Numbered from the stretch's first letter, positions 8,945 through 19,380 are shown. The stretch: DNA of 64,000 nucleotides from Gammaproteobacteria bacterium (GCA_030431775.1 JAUIHW010000011.1:31647-95646), one strand, 5' to 3'. Notes: generated from the letters alone by a model not told the origin. A program made the numbers and translations.

Positions 8945-10110
8945 GGCAGAATCTTTTCAAGAACCGTTTGCACATCAGCCTCACTCATAAAATGCGGCGT
9001 GGGGTAGGCAAAAGCCTCTTTGCGGGCGCGTCTGATAATGGCCGGGAAATCCTCGCGCCGCAGGGAGTCCAGCGCAGTGGGCACTCCAATATTGCCGTTG
9101 AGGTCCCGAATCGCCTGAATGAAATCCTCCGCTGAATGCTGGCCGATCAGTTCGGCCAGCTCGGCCAGCGGTTTGCGCGCAGCATTCAGCGATAGCTGCA
9201 ATACATGCGGCAATACCAGCGCATTGGCCAGGCCATGGGGAGTTCCGTATAACGCGCCCAGCTGATGGGCAATAGCGTGCACATTGCCCACATGAACTTG
9301 ATTGATGGCCTGCCCGGCCTGGTAGGCAGCATGCGCCAGCGCATCCCGGTCTGCCAGGTCTTTGCCGTCACGAACGGCACTCTCCAGGTGCTGGAAAATA
9401 AGCCGGGTGGCGTTTGCCGCAAGTTGGCGACTGTTCCCGCGGTCCCAAGTACCGATGTAGGATTCAATCGCATGGGTGAGCGCATCGATGCCGGTCGCAG
9501 CGGTGATAGCCGGCGGCAGACCGGTCAATAGCGCCGGGTCGATGCAGGCGGCCAGCGGAATCAGCTCCGGGCCGATAATCGTATTCTTCTCATGCGTGGC
9601 TGAATCCGTAATCACCGCTCCAGCGGTCGCCTCCGACCCGGTACCCGAGGTCGTTGGAATGGCGAACAAAGGCGGAATGGGGTTCTTGATTTTCCCTAAG
9701 CCCACATAGTCTCTGACATTGCCTTCACAGCTGACCGTCACACCAATGACCTTTGCCGCATCAATGGATGAGCCGCCGCCGATGGCTAGAATGGCATCAC
9801 ACTGTTCAGCGTGGTAGAGGGCGGCACCGGCTTCAACAATTTCGAAGCTCGGGTCGGGTAAGACATCGGCGAAGGTAACCTGGCCGGTGATGCTGTGGTC
9901 CAGTGCATGAGTGGCTTGCGCAACGATGCCAAGTTCCACCAGCGGTTTGTCGGTGACAATCAGCACTCGTCGTGCCCCGCTGCGCTGCATGTGGCGGCAC
10001 AGTTGGGCCGAGCTGCCCTGCCCGGCGAAGAGCATATGACTGCTGCCGGGCATGAGCGTGGCAATGACTTTGACCAGCGCAATATACAGTTTGTGCAGTA
10101 GTTTACCCAT
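8941..10110 (-). CDS. Iron-containing (group III) alcohol dehydrogenase
   Basis: Oxidises alcohols or reduces aldehydes with NAD(P). 389 residues. The nucleotide-binding GGGSSIDAAK is at 111-120, followed by PTTSGTGSEAT and the metal-binding region HAIAHQLGALYGTPHGLANA with the spaced histidines expected of this family. ATG start preceded by AGGCAGG. It faces the SDR pair and ends four bases inside the last one. Together with the fatty alcohol genes it may interconvert fatty alcohol and aldehyde (inference). Confidence 0.91.
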   Translation of the reverse strand: MGKLLHKLYIALVKVIATLMPGSSHMLFAGQGSSAQLCRHMQRSGARRVLIVTDKPLVELGIVAQATHALDHSITGQVTFADVLPDPSFEIVEAGAALYHAEQCDAILAIGGGSSIDAAKVIGVTVSCEGNVRDYVGLGKIKNPIPPLFAIPTTSGTGSEATAGAVITDSATHEKNTIIGPELIPLAACIDPALLTGLPPAITAATGIDALTHAIESYIGTWDRGNSRQLAANATRLIFQHLESAVRDGKDLADRDALAHAAYQAGQAINQVHVGNVHAIAHQLGALYGTPHGLANALVLPHVLQLSLNAARKPLAELAELIGQHSAEDFIQAIRDLNGNIGVPTALDSLRREDFPAIIRRARKEAFAYPTPHFMSEADVQTVLEKILP

Positions 10111-10141
10111 GCCTGCCTACTGTGGCTCCCTACGGATGGTG

Positions 10142-12124
10142 TTATTCCGGTGTATACCAGATGGGTGAGCTCCAGGCACGCTCCTGGATGACTTTCTTGT
10201 GGTCGGCCGCGCAGCAGCCTTCCAGCCCCTCGGTCACGGTGTTCGGGTCATCGCAGCGCACCCCGGCTGCAATACAGATCTGCTGGCTCCAGCGACAACT
10301 GGGGTTCTCCAGAATTCGTGTGTAGTAAAACGCTTCGGCGTTGGGATTGAAATCGTTGTCGGTCCATACAGTACACAGCTGTTGATGGCCAGAACCGCTT
10401 TGTTCGCAGGTGTTAATGTCGACGCTGGCGCCATTGGGGCCGCCGGCCACATCCAGCACCGCCTCTTTGAGTTCACCGTCTTCATACCAGCCTTTGATGA
10501 TCTGGGCTCGCTGCAGTTCATTTCCGGGGTATTCCGCGGTGCCGTTATCCGCCAGCGCGGAAACGATAAAGCGTGGCGCGGTTTGCTGTTCGCCAGGCGC
10601 TGGCAGATCGGCTCCCATAGGAACCCCGGTGGCGTAGGCCTGCTCTACCATGTCAGGGGCATCGCATAGATTTTCTTCAAAGTCCCAGCCGGCGAAGAAG
10701 CGCAGAACCGGGCGGGTGCCACTGGTGGCGTAGGCTTCTCGACGTTGCATGGCGGCGAATAGCGAGTCGCGGCTGTTTTCTTCAGCCCACAGTACCGCCA
10801 GGCCTCCGGGGCCGTACTCCAGTTCATCCGGCAGGCCTTTGGGTACGCCATCGCCGGCTCCCATTCCGGCGCCGCCATGGCCTGGGTGATTCTTCTCCAT
10901 GGTTAGCCCCGGAGCGGCGATGTGGGTATCAGTGCTTGATATCAGGCCGAACTTGAAACCATTGGCACCCAGCTCGGCCTGCTGCTGCAGGCCTTTGGCC
11001 AAGCCATAACGCAGGAAGTTGTTGGCTTCCGGCGGCTTGGTTTCGGGTATCATGTCCTCATCCACAAACAGCGTCAGCCAGTCCATTGCTCCGTCGGCGG
11101 CATTACCGGTGTTCTTGCCGCCAAAACTGTCATAACCCATTTTTTCAAAATCACAGAACTCGTCCGCCGACCACGCAGTGCGGCTATCGCATTCGCTGGA
11201 ACCCTTGTGCTGCATGACTTCAAACAGAGTATTCCAACGGGCACGGCGGCTTGCTTCTTCGGCCGTGACTGGCTCGCTGGGCACAATGTCGGTAGTCAGG
11301 CGGGCGGTTTCAAACATCAGCCCGCCACTGAGGTTAGAATTGTGGGGTATCACCACAGCGTCACAGCCAGGTTTGTCGGCAACGCATTTCTGATCCAGGT
11401 AATCCCAAAGCTGCACCTGCGACCCGGTCTGCACCCAGCCGATCGGCTGGTCGGGTACTTGATCATTTCTGAATACTACGTTGTGGTGCAGGTTCTGCCC
11501 ACGGCCAACGCTGGCTGTCCATTCGTAGGCATTAAAGCTGGTGAAGCGACAGGCACTGCTGCGATCGTAAGCGGCTTCGGCATCAGCCTGAATATCCTTC
11601 CAGGTATCGCGCGCCGCGGCGTAACAATCTTCGAAGTTGTCACCGCAAAACCCCCAGCGTTTTTTGCTGATCATCGTATAGGCCGCAAAAGTGCCGAACG
11701 ACCACTGTGGCAACCAGCGATGCTGCATACAGACCGGGTGCCAATAGCCTTTTTGGCCCGGGGTATTGCACATGCGCATTTCACCCAAGAATTCCGCGTG
11801 GTCTGTCACCGCAGTAAAATCCAGTGGTCGGTCCAGCTGAATCGTTCGAAGTGGTTGGTCATCTTTATAGGGCTGAATGCCCATCGGCTGACCTTTGGCA
11901 AAATTGTAGGCATCGATGGGCTTATTTCGCGTATCTTGAGAGTTGGCGTCAAACGACCAGGCGGTATGGACATGAAAGTCGCCAAAGTGCGGGCGCTTTA
12001 GCGGGTTATAGTCCGCACAGGGCTCCCGTTCTTCAGTGGTTTGATAAGGCCGCTCTTGAGCGTGAGTGGCAGCCGCCAGCAGAATGACGGTCAATGCAGC
12101 GGGAATCAGCGTGAAGGCGTTCAT
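10142..12124 (-). CDS. Secreted DUF3604 domain protein
   Basis: 660 residues with a clear signal peptide (residues 1-22, ending TLIPAALTVILLAAATHAQ). The rest matches DUF3604, a PHP-like metal-dependent fold: HFGDFHVHTAWSFDAN at about 46-61 supplies the HxH motif, AVTDHAEF follows near 106, and VVIPHNSN and SSTDTH supply later ligand candidates. Several cysteines suggest disulphides in the periplasm. GGAAAC precedes the ATG. Many DUF3604 genes are found in marine Proteobacteria; the substrate is unknown and no enzymatic activity is asserted. It lies 31 bases upstream of the iron alcohol dehydrogenase on the same strand and could be co-transcribed. Confidence 0.88.
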   Translation of the reverse strand: MNAFTLIPAALTVILLAAATHAQERPYQTTEEREPCADYNPLKRPHFGDFHVHTAWSFDANSQDTRNKPIDAYNFAKGQPMGIQPYKDDQPLRTIQLDRPLDFTAVTDHAEFLGEMRMCNTPGQKGYWHPVCMQHRWLPQWSFGTFAAYTMISKKRWGFCGDNFEDCYAAARDTWKDIQADAEAAYDRSSACRFTSFNAYEWTASVGRGQNLHHNVVFRNDQVPDQPIGWVQTGSQVQLWDYLDQKCVADKPGCDAVVIPHNSNLSGGLMFETARLTTDIVPSEPVTAEEASRRARWNTLFEVMQHKGSSECDSRTAWSADEFCDFEKMGYDSFGGKNTGNAADGAMDWLTLFVDEDMIPETKPPEANNFLRYGLAKGLQQQAELGANGFKFGLISSTDTHIAAPGLTMEKNHPGHGGAGMGAGDGVPKGLPDELEYGPGGLAVLWAEENSRDSLFAAMQRREAYATSGTRPVLRFFAGWDFEENLCDAPDMVEQAYATGVPMGADLPAPGEQQTAPRFIVSALADNGTAEYPGNELQRAQIIKGWYEDGELKEAVLDVAGGPNGASVDINTCEQSGSGHQQLCTVWTDNDFNPNAEAFYYTRILENPSCRWSQQICIAAGVRCDDPNTVTEGLEGCCAADHKKVIQERAWSSPIWYTPE

Positions 12125-12181
12125 GTTCGGGTTTCCTTTTTATCGTGTCCGAAGGATTCCAGCAATTCGCCCGGCGTGCAA

Positions 12182-12240
12182 GTTAAGATGGGGACACACA
12201 CCGGAATCAGGCCTGTCCCCATAAAGTGTGTGTTCCCGCA
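12182..12240. repeat. REP-like inverted repeat of the GGGGACACACAC type
   Basis: GGGGACACACAC at 12190-12201 pairs with GTGTGTGTTCCC at 12226-12237, a 12-base stem with one G-T wobble. A second, competing perfect 9-base pairing exists between 12188-12196 and 12214-12222 (TGTCCCCAT). The element lies between the divergent DUF3604 and rbfA genes. The left 20 bases (12182-12201) agree at 18 positions with a site at 52007-52026, and the GGGGACACACAC core recurs at 20931-20942. Such sequences resemble those linked to REP-associated tyrosine transposases, but none is encoded here. Confidence 0.6.
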
Positions 12241-12282
12241 GCCCATCAACGGTTAAAATGCCGCCTTTTTAGAGCCAGGACC

Positions 12283-12690
12283 ATGCCCAGAGAATTTCAG
12301 CGCACCGAGCGCGTCGCCGATTTCATCCAACGCGAGCTGGCTACACTGATTTCCCGGGAACTTCGAGACCCGCGCATCCATTTGGTTGATGTGGTCGATG
12401 TGGAAGTCAGCAGCGACCTTGGCAGTGCCAAAGTGTTTGTGACGTTCCCCGGCGAATCCACAGAAGAGCAGGATAAGGAGCGAGCCGAGGTACTCAATGG
12501 CGCGGCCGGTTTTATTCGCTCACAACTGGCTAAAGTCAGCACTATGCGCAATACACCGCGATTGAAATTTATTTACGACGACAGCGTTCGCCGCGGCAGT
12601 CACATCAGCCAGCTGATTGACAAGGCCCTGGCGAAAGACCGTTACCAGCATGCGCCTGAGTCAGACCAGGACCCGGATGGCTCCGACTAA
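12283..12690 (+). CDS. rbfA: 30S ribosome-binding factor RbfA
   Basis: Assists late maturation of the 30S subunit, at the 16S rRNA 5' end. 135 residues with the family signature: PREFQRTERVADFIQREL at the N-terminus, RDPRIHLVDVVDVEVSSDL near 40, and the RRGSHISQLID segment near 108-118. The start at ATG 12283 follows AGCCAGGA. The gene opens the conserved rbfA-truB-rpsO-pnp order of gammaproteobacteria; the usual nusA-infB upstream part is not adjacent, because a DUF3604 gene precedes it in the opposite direction. Overlaps truB by 14 bases. Confidence 0.96.
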   Translation: MPREFQRTERVADFIQRELATLISRELRDPRIHLVDVVDVEVSSDLGSAKVFVTFPGESTEEQDKERAEVLNGAAGFIRSQLAKVSTMRNTPRLKFIYDDSVRRGSHISQLIDKALAKDRYQHAPESDQDPDGSD

Positions 12691-13609
12691 ACCGCAGCGC
12701 ATTCGACACGCGATTAACGGCATACTGGTGCTCGACAAGCCCCTGGGGCTGAGTTCCAACGCGGCCTTACAAAAAGTGAAGTGGTTGCTGCGGGCCAAAA
12801 AAGCCGGCCATACGGGTGCATTGGACCCTCTGGCGACCGGCGTGCTCCCGCTGTGTTTTGGCGAGGCAACCAAGTTTTCCCAATACCTGCTGGACGCTGA
12901 CAAGGCCTATCGCACTGAGGTCATTCTGGGTGTGGCCACCGACAGTGGCGACCGTGACGGTGAGATCACCTTTGAGCAGGACGCTTCCGGTGTCAGCCTG
13001 GCGCAGGTGGAGGACTGCCTGCAGGGCTTTCGTGGGGAGATCGCTCAGACGCCACCCATGCACTCAGCGCTCAAGCACCAGGGGCAGCCATTGTATAAGC
13101 TCGCCCGACAAGGCCTTGAGGTGCCTCGGCGGCCGCGCCAGGTCTGTATTCATGAGCTCAAGCTGTTGGGCTTTGAGCCAGGTGCCAAGGCCCGGCTGGA
13201 GCTGGCGGTACACTGTTCAAAAGGCACCTATATCCGCTCCCTGGCGCAGGATATTGGCGCTGCGCTGGGTGTTGGAGGACATGTTGTCACGCTGCATCGC
13301 ACCCTGGCCGGCCCATTCACCGAGCAACAGATGTGGGCATTGCCGGCATTGAGCGAGCAGGTAGAGGCCATCGCTCCCTACAGTGTCGAGCGGGTCAGTG
13401 AGTTGCTGTTGCCCATTGATGCCGGTATCCAGCAACTGCCAGCAGTGGAAATAAGCGACGAACAGGCCGTTTTGCTCCGCCAGGGGAGGAAAATAACCGC
13501 TCCAGAGGGCGTGAGAAAGGGGCTGGTTCGTGTTATCCTGCGCGCCGCTTTTATCGGTATTGCTGACGCAGACGGCGGGGCCTTACAGCCAAAACGCCTG
13601 GTGGTGTAG
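12677..13609 (+). CDS. truB: tRNA pseudouridine(55) synthase TruB
   Basis: Converts U55 in the T-loop of tRNAs to pseudouridine. 310 residues from ATG 12677. The catalytic motif [12 protein letters not shown] contains Asp50, equivalent to Asp48 of E. coli. The [17 protein letters not shown] motif lies in the middle, and the C-terminal region has the [13 protein letters not shown] part of the PUA-like subdomain. The start inside the rbfA end (14-base overlap) suggests translational coupling; an earlier ATG at 12650 would add nine residues with no homology. Confidence 0.96.
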   Translation: MAPTKPQRIRHAINGILVLDKPLGLSSNAALQKVKWLLRAKKAGHTGALDPLATGVLPLCFGEATKFSQYLLDADKAYRTEVILGVATDSGDRDGEITFEQDASGVSLAQVEDCLQGFRGEIAQTPPMHSALKHQGQPLYKLARQGLEVPRRPRQVCIHELKLLGFEPGAKARLELAVHCSKGTYIRSLAQDIGAALGVGGHVVTLHRTLAGPFTEQQMWALPALSEQVEAIAPYSVERVSELLLPIDAGIQQLPAVEISDEQAVLLRQGRKITAPEGVRKGLVRVILRAAFIGIADADGGALQPKRLVV

Positions 13610-13709
13610 ACCAGCTCTGCCACAATGCCTCGCTAAGCGCGAACCTCGCTGTAAATATGCACGGCCAGGCTCGATTCATACTCAAACCCTTGCATATTGG
13701 AGAACGATT

Positions 13710-13979
13710 ATGGCACTTGATGCTGCCCAGAAGGCTCAAATTGTTAAAGACTATCAGCGTGAAGAAGGTGACACTGGTTCGCCGGAAGTACAGGTAGCGT
13801 TGTTATCAGCGAACATCGAAGCGCTACAAGCGCATTTTGCTGACCATAAGAAAGATCATCATTCCCGTCGTGGCCTGATCCGCATGGTTAACCAGCGCCG
13901 CAAGCTGCTGGACTATCTGAAGCGAAAAGATACAGAGCGATACTCAGCACTGATCAAGCGCCTGGGCTTACGCCGATAA
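13710..13979 (+). CDS. rpsO: 30S ribosomal protein S15
   Basis: Primary 16S rRNA-binding protein, 89 residues, the exact family length. The signature runs through [13 protein letters not shown] near 22-34, [15 protein letters not shown] near 42-56 and LLDYLKRKD near 65-73. Start ATG 13710 preceded by TTGGAGAA. The 100-base leader after truB is where S15 autoregulation acts in E. coli; I do not see a decisive pseudoknot by eye. Followed 33 bases later by pnp. Confidence 0.98.
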   Translation: MALDAAQKAQIVKDYQREEGDTGSPEVQVALLSANIEALQAHFADHKKDHHSRRGLIRMVNQRRKLLDYLKRKDTERYSALIKRLGLRR

Positions 13980-14012
13980 TCCGGCAGCAACGGACCAACA
14001 GAGAGAACAAGA

Positions 14013-16160
14013 GTGAATCCAATACAGAAAACGTTTACGTATGGCGGCCAGACCGTCACCCTGGAAACCGGCCGAATTGCCCGTCAGGCAACAGGCGCGG
14101 TCCTGGTCAGCATGGACGATACCGTGGTTCTGGCCACCGTTGTCGGTGCCAAAACCGAAAAACCCGGGCAGGATTTTTTCCCCCTGGGCGTGCATTATCA
14201 GGAAAAAACCTATGCAGCCGGCAAGATTCCCGGTGGCTACTTCAAGCGTGAAGCGCGGCCCAGCGAAAAAGAAACCCTGACGTCACGGCTGATCGACCGG
14301 CCTATTCGTCCGCTGTTTCCGAAAGGCTTCAAAAACGAGGTACAGGTCATCTGCACGGTCATGTCAGCCAACAACGACGTTGACCCGGATATTTGCGCAA
14401 TGATCGGAACGTCAGCCGCGCTGTCAATTTCCGGCATACCGTTTAACGGCCCGGTAGGCGCTGCACGCGTTGGCTTTACCGCAGAAGACGGATACCTGCT
14501 CAACCCCACCTACAGCCAATTGAAAGGGTCTGCGCTGGATATGGTGGTTGCCGGAACCAGCGAAGCCGTACTGATGGTCGAGTCCGAAGCCGATCAGCTG
14601 ACGGAAGACCAGATGTTGGGTGCAGTGCTGTATGCGCACCAGGAAATGCAGGTGGTTATCAAGGCGATTGAAGAGCTGGTTGCCGATGCCGGTAAACCCC
14701 GCTGGGACTGGCAGCTGGCGGAAGTCAACGAAGAGCTGATGGAAGCCGTCAAAGAAAACTTTGCGGTTGGTATTGGCGAGGCTTACCGCGTCAGCGATAA
14801 GATGGAGCGCAAGGCGCAACTGGATGCACTGCGTGACCAGGCGATTGCCCAGTTGAGCGACGAAGAAAAAGGCGTCAGCGGCGACGATGTGGCCGAGCTG
14901 TTTGCCACTGTCGAGAAAAAGCTGGTTCGCGGGCGTATTGTGAACGGCGAGAAGCGTATCGATGGCCGGGACAACAAAACGGTCCGCCCGATTCGTGTGG
15001 AAACCGGTATTCTTCCCAAGGTACACGGCTCGGCATTGTTCACCCGCGGCGAAACTCAGGCCATTGCGGTAGCGACCCTGGGGACAACCCGCGACGCGCA
15101 GATTATCGATGCCCTGCAGGGCGAGTACAAAGACGGCTTCATGCTGCATTACAACTTCCCCCCGTACTCAGTGGGTGAGTGTGGCCGCCCCGGCTTTACC
15201 GGCCGGCGTGAAATTGGCCATGGCCGCCTGGCCCGGCGCGGTATTGCGGCGGTTATGCCGGACATGGAGAGTTTTCCATACACCATCCGCCTGGTCTCGG
15301 AAATTACTGAATCCAATGGCTCCAGTTCCATGGCCTCGGTTTGTGGCGCAAGCCTGGCGTTGATGGATGCCGGTGTACCCATTTCCGAACCGGTTGCCGG
15401 TATCGCCATGGGCCTGGTCAAGGACGCCAATCGCTTTGCTGTTCTGACAGACATTTTGGGTGACGAAGACCACCTCGGTGACATGGATTTCAAAGTGGCG
15501 GGCACCGCCAGTGGTATTACCGCCTTGCAGATGGACATTAAAATCGAGGGCATCACCGAGCAGATCATGGAAACGGCACTGGATCAGGCCAAGGACGCGC
15601 GCCTGCACATCCTGGCGCAGATGAACTCGGTCATCAATGAGCCTCGGAAGGAACTGTCGGTAAATGCGCCAAGCATGCACACCATGAAGGTTGATCCCGA
15701 CAAGATTCGTGATGTGATCGGTAAGGGTGGCGCCACTATTCGTGGTATCACCGAGGAAACCGGTGCGTCGGTTGATATCGAAGACGACGGCAGCATCAAG
15801 ATCTTCGCGGTCGACCGTGCAGGCATGGACCGAGCGGTGGAGATGATCAACGAAATCACCGCCGAGGCCGAAGTGGGTGAAACCTACACCGGCACGGTGG
15901 CCCGTATTGTTGACTTCGGTGCCTTTGTTACGATTCTGCCTGGTAAAGACGGCCTGGTACACATTTCGCAAATCGCCAACGAGCGTATTGAAAACGTGTC
16001 CGATGTGCTTGAGGAAGGCCAGGAAGTGCAGGTGAAAGTGCTGGACGTTGACGCCCGTGGGCGCATCAAACTCAGCATGAAAGCGCTGTTGGAAGAAAGC
16101 GCCCCTGCCGAGCAGGGCGAGCCAGACGAAGCACCTCAGCAGTCCGCAGCCGACGAGTAA
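14013..16160 (+). CDS. pnp: Polyribonucleotide nucleotidyltransferase (PNPase)
   Basis: Phosphorolytic 3'-5' exoribonuclease of the degradosome. 715 residues. Two RNase PH-like domains are separated by an alpha-helical domain; the second carries [19 protein letters not shown] with the catalytic aspartates. KH domain with IGKGG near 568, then S1 domain ([21 protein letters not shown]) from about 632, and an acidic/Gln-rich end. GTG start with a GAGAGAAC site ten bases upstream. Placement behind rpsO is the standard gammaproteobacterial operon. Seven bases separate it from the glyoxalase gene, so read-through is likely. Confidence 0.98.
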   Translation: MNPIQKTFTYGGQTVTLETGRIARQATGAVLVSMDDTVVLATVVGAKTEKPGQDFFPLGVHYQEKTYAAGKIPGGYFKREARPSEKETLTSRLIDRPIRPLFPKGFKNEVQVICTVMSANNDVDPDICAMIGTSAALSISGIPFNGPVGAARVGFTAEDGYLLNPTYSQLKGSALDMVVAGTSEAVLMVESEADQLTEDQMLGAVLYAHQEMQVVIKAIEELVADAGKPRWDWQLAEVNEELMEAVKENFAVGIGEAYRVSDKMERKAQLDALRDQAIAQLSDEEKGVSGDDVAELFATVEKKLVRGRIVNGEKRIDGRDNKTVRPIRVETGILPKVHGSALFTRGETQAIAVATLGTTRDAQIIDALQGEYKDGFMLHYNFPPYSVGECGRPGFTGRREIGHGRLARRGIAAVMPDMESFPYTIRLVSEITESNGSSSMASVCGASLALMDAGVPISEPVAGIAMGLVKDANRFAVLTDILGDEDHLGDMDFKVAGTASGITALQMDIKIEGITEQIMETALDQAKDARLHILAQMNSVINEPRKELSVNAPSMHTMKVDPDKIRDVIGKGGATIRGITEETGASVDIEDDGSIKIFAVDRAGMDRAVEMINEITAEAEVGETYTGTVARIVDFGAFVTILPGKDGLVHISQIANERIENVSDVLEEGQEVQVKVLDVDARGRIKLSMKALLEESAPAEQGEPDEAPQQSAADE

Positions 16161-16166
16161 GCCGCC

Positions 16167-16625
16167 ATGGAGTACCTGCACACCATGGTGCGAGTGAGCA
16201 ATCTGGAGGAATCTCTGGATTTCTATTGCTCGCAGCTCGGCCTGGTGGAAGCGCACCGCTACGACAGCGAGCAGGGGCGTTTCACGTTGGTCTTCCTGGT
16301 CACTCGAGAGGATGTGCCAAGCACGATTGAACGCATCAGCTCAGCGTCGGACTTACGCCCGGCGTTGGAGTTAACCTATAACTGGGATGCTGAAGAGTAC
16401 AGCGGTGGACGTAACTTCGGCCACCTGGCCTATGCCGTGGATAACATCTACGACAAATGTCAGAAGCTCATGGACGCCGGCGTAACCATTAACCGGCCTC
16501 CTCGGGATGGGCACATGGCGTTTGTGCGCTCACCGGACAACATTTCCATTGAGCTATTGCAGCGCGGTGACGCGTTGCCTCCGCAGGAGCCCTGGCAGTC
16601 CATGCCGAATATCGGGGAGTGGTAA
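16167..16625 (+). CDS. gloA: Lactoylglutathione lyase (glyoxalase I)
   Basis: Isomerises the methylglyoxal-glutathione hemithioacetal to S-lactoylglutathione. 152 residues in the VOC fold. Metal ligands of the E. coli type are all present: His5, Glu68, His86 and Glu129. The conserved segment [16 protein letters not shown] opens the protein. Length and residues suggest the Ni-dependent class without the zinc-enzyme insertions. The C-terminal 15 residues are longer than in E. coli. Starts seven bases after pnp and ends next to the carboxylesterase start. Confidence 0.94.
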   Translation: MEYLHTMVRVSNLEESLDFYCSQLGLVEAHRYDSEQGRFTLVFLVTREDVPSTIERISSASDLRPALELTYNWDAEEYSGGRNFGHLAYAVDNIYDKCQKLMDAGVTINRPPRDGHMAFVRSPDNISIELLQRGDALPPQEPWQSMPNIGEW

Positions 16626-16627
16626 AC

Positions 16628-18394
16628 ATGCCGCGAGCTATCGTCGCCTTTCTGCTGCTGCACAGTCTCCTTTTTGTCGGCATCGTGCATGCCGAGCAGG
16701 CAACGGTGCGTTCCGTTACCGGTGGGCAGGTACAGGGTATCGTTGTCAGCGACTCGGACTACGCCGGCCCGGACCTGGAAGTGTACAAGGGTATTCCCTA
16801 TGCAGCGCCTCCGGTCGGTGATCTGCGCTGGCGGCCTCCGCAAGCGGTCACGCCCTGGAATGGAGTGCTGAAAACCGACAACTATGGGGCCACCTGCCCG
16901 CAAACTCGGGATCTTCGCAAAATACTGGATACCATGGTCGAAGGTCAGGGCATGAGTTGGCTGCGCACAAAGCTAACGCTCTGGTTAATTGGTCTGGCGC
17001 CTGAACGGCCAATGTCGGAAGATTGTCTGACAATCAATGTATGGACTCAAAAGGGCGCATCCGAGCAGGAGCTGAAGCCAGTGATGGTGTGGCTGCACGG
17101 TGGCGGGCATATCGCTGGCAGCGCCAGTGACGGGCTGTACGAGGGAGATCTTCTGGCCCGTAAAGGGGTTGTGCTGGTGACTATGAATTACCGGCTGGGT
17201 ATTCTTGGTTATATGGCCCACGAGGGTTTGAGCGACGAGGCAGAAGCCGAGCAGCGGCCAAGAAGCTCCGGCAATTACGGTACCCTGGACCAGATCGCCG
17301 CACTGCAATGGGTGCAAGACAACATCACGGCCTTTGGTGGTAATCCGGACAAAGTCACCATATTTGGTGAATCAGCCGGTGGGCATTCGGTAGGGCAGCT
17401 GATGGCATCGCCCCTGGCGCGAGGCCTGTTTCACCGGGCGATTGCCCAAAGTGGTCTGGGTAGCCACAATCTTTTGCGTTTGAGTGATCCTGTGCCGGCA
17501 CGCAACCCCGCAGAGTACAGTGGCCAGGAAATTGCCAAAGCGGCCGGCGTGGCCGCTGCTGAAGACCCTGTGCAGGCACTGCGATCGGTCACTGTGGAAC
17601 AGTTGTTGGAGATCAGCTCGCAGCGGCAGGACTTGATGGACTACTTGCACCCGAATGTTGACGGCTGGGTGTTGCCTAAGTCGGTTGCAGAAATTTTTGC
17701 AGCCGGTGAGCAGGCCGATGTGCCGCTGCTGATAGGCAGCAACGCAGACGAAGGCACCTTGTTTAGCATCTTTGACATGCCACCATTTCACTGGCGTACG
17801 GAGGTCCCGCGCACCGTGGCCGAGCTTGATGCATTGCTGTCAGAAGAATTCGGCGCCAATGACGCGAGACTGCTGATGGCACACTACGGTGTGAAGCAGG
17901 ATGAAAACGTGGCATCGGCGGTTTTGAATATTTGGGGTGATGTGTATTTTGGTGCCCAGGCGCTGTTTGCTGCGCGGCAAATGGAGAATGTGGAATCTCC
18001 GGCCTATCTGTATTTCTTCAAACAGACTCCACCATCGGATAAGCAAATCCTTGGCGCGACCCACAGCGCGGAAATCCCGTTTGTATTCGGAAGCGGAATA
18101 CCCTTGTTCCCGGCAAACGACTCGGATGAAATGCTGACCGATATCATGTCAACATACTGGGTAAACTTCGCCAAAGCGGGCCTGCCAATTGCCAAAGGCC
18201 AGCCGGCCTGGCCGCAGTTTGTAGCCGATCAGCCGCGCTGGATGGAATTCAAACACGGCGCACGGGTTACCCCGATTGAGCGAAGTATGCTGTACGATAT
18301 TTATCTCAGGCGACAGCAAGCGCTTTTGACCGACGTCAAGAAAAGTCTGGGGCATGGCGTGCAAACTGCATCTTCTGAATCAGCCACTCAGTAA
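16628..18394 (+). CDS. Secreted carboxylesterase, type B
   Basis: 588 residues with a signal peptide (residues 1-22, AIVAFLLLHSLLFVGIVHA). The alpha/beta-hydrolase fold has the type-B signatures EDCLTINVWT, the oxyanion-hole WLHGGGH, the nucleophile elbow GESAGG with Ser249, and later the acidic and histidine triad members (NADEGT and THSAEIPFVF). Start ATG 16628 has GGGGAG eight bases ahead; an in-frame GTG at 16619 lies inside that site. It probably cleaves esters in the periplasm or outside; substrate unknown. It follows gloA by two bases and precedes the PhyH gene by six, forming one unit. Confidence 0.91.
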   Translation: MPRAIVAFLLLHSLLFVGIVHAEQATVRSVTGGQVQGIVVSDSDYAGPDLEVYKGIPYAAPPVGDLRWRPPQAVTPWNGVLKTDNYGATCPQTRDLRKILDTMVEGQGMSWLRTKLTLWLIGLAPERPMSEDCLTINVWTQKGASEQELKPVMVWLHGGGHIAGSASDGLYEGDLLARKGVVLVTMNYRLGILGYMAHEGLSDEAEAEQRPRSSGNYGTLDQIAALQWVQDNITAFGGNPDKVTIFGESAGGHSVGQLMASPLARGLFHRAIAQSGLGSHNLLRLSDPVPARNPAEYSGQEIAKAAGVAAAEDPVQALRSVTVEQLLEISSQRQDLMDYLHPNVDGWVLPKSVAEIFAAGEQADVPLLIGSNADEGTLFSIFDMPPFHWRTEVPRTVAELDALLSEEFGANDARLLMAHYGVKQDENVASAVLNIWGDVYFGAQALFAARQMENVESPAYLYFFKQTPPSDKQILGATHSAEIPFVFGSGIPLFPANDSDEMLTDIMSTYWVNFAKAGLPIAKGQPAWPQFVADQPRWMEFKHGARVTPIERSMLYDIYLRRQQALLTDVKKSLGHGVQTASSESATQ

Positions 18395-18400
18395 CTCTAC

Positions 18401-19378
18401 ATGCAGGTTCTCGACACCATTCAGGAACTGACTCAGCAGAATCGTCAGGCACGCGACGATGAATTGGAAATCAGGCTTGCCGCGCAGCGCATTGATTTTG
18501 ATCTGGACCAGCAACGAGCGCAATGTGCACCTCGGCGGCCGTGGAACCCTGCGCCGGACAGCCCTTTCACTGTTGGTGCGCGAGAGCTTCCGGAAATCGA
18601 TCGCGCTGCAGTCAGCGCGGAAACTCTCGGTAATGGTGTCCATCATCACGGGGCCATTATTGTCCGTAATTTCTGGAAGCCGTCGCTGGCTGCTCAATAT
18701 CGCGAGCAAATCGACCAGGTGTTGGATGAGCAAGTACGCTTTGATGCCGGAGAAGCCACCAGCAGCTGGTACCGGCCACCGGATGTACTGCTAAACCATC
18801 GATTCTGCAGGTACAAGGGTATGGGCCGGCAAACAGGCAGCACCTGGGCTGCTAACTCACCGCGCATCATGTTTAATCTGCTGGAAGAGTTCCAACGCAT
18901 GGGCTTGCGCAGAGCGGTGGAGGAGTACCTGGGCGAGCAGTCACTGCTGTCGGTGAAAAAATGGGTGGTACGCCGGGTCAAACCCCTGGCCGCACCGGCA
19001 AACTGGCATCAGGATGGTTCTTTCATGGGTAAGGACGTGCACAGCATTAATATGTGGATAGCGCTGAGTGAATGCGGCCCTGGCACTTCAGTCCCAGGGC
19101 TCGATCTTGTCCCGGGGCGCATCGACCATATTGTTGAAACCGGTACGGACGGTGCGGTATTTGACTGGAGCGTCAGCGCAAAAGAAGCAGCCAGGTACCT
19201 GGCCGGCGACGAGGTGCTGCAACCCCACTTCAATATTGGCGATGCAATCTTCTTCGACCATTTCAACTTACATCGCACTTCCAGCGGACCGGCGTTTATC
19301 GAGCCGCGTTACGCCATAGAGTGCTGGTTTCTCGGCGTCAGTAATTACCCCGAACGGCAGGTGCCGGTGCTTTGGTGA
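18401..19378 (+). CDS. Phytanoyl-CoA dioxygenase (PhyH) family 2OG-Fe(II) oxygenase
   Basis: 325 residues. The iron triad is readable as His203-x-Asp205 (NWHQDGSF) and the distal His291 in FFDHFNLHRTS. A long N-terminal region of about 75 residues precedes the double-stranded beta-helix. Predicted to hydroxylate an aliphatic substrate with 2-oxoglutarate and O2; the actual substrate is unknown. Co-oriented with the carboxylesterase (six-base gap), suggesting joint use of an ester-linked compound. Ends two bases before the convergent DUF2779 gene. Confidence 0.86.
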   Translation: MQVLDTIQELTQQNRQARDDELEIRLAAQRIDFDLDQQRAQCAPRRPWNPAPDSPFTVGARELPEIDRAAVSAETLGNGVHHHGAIIVRNFWKPSLAAQYREQIDQVLDEQVRFDAGEATSSWYRPPDVLLNHRFCRYKGMGRQTGSTWAANSPRIMFNLLEEFQRMGLRRAVEEYLGEQSLLSVKKWVVRRVKPLAAPANWHQDGSFMGKDVHSINMWIALSECGPGTSVPGLDLVPGRIDHIVETGTDGAVFDWSVSAKEAARYLAGDEVLQPHFNIGDAIFFDHFNLHRTSSGPAFIEPRYAIECWFLGVSNYPERQVPVLW

Positions 19379-19380
19379 GC

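Noticed and set aside
13610..13709. S15 autoregulatory pseudoknot ahead of rpsO
   Set aside because: The position suits it, but no pairing set could be identified confidently by eye, so it is not listed as a feature.
15168..16256. 362-codon open frame on the minus strand inside pnp
   Set aside because: It is antisense to a highly conserved gene, matches no family, and arises from the codon bias of pnp.
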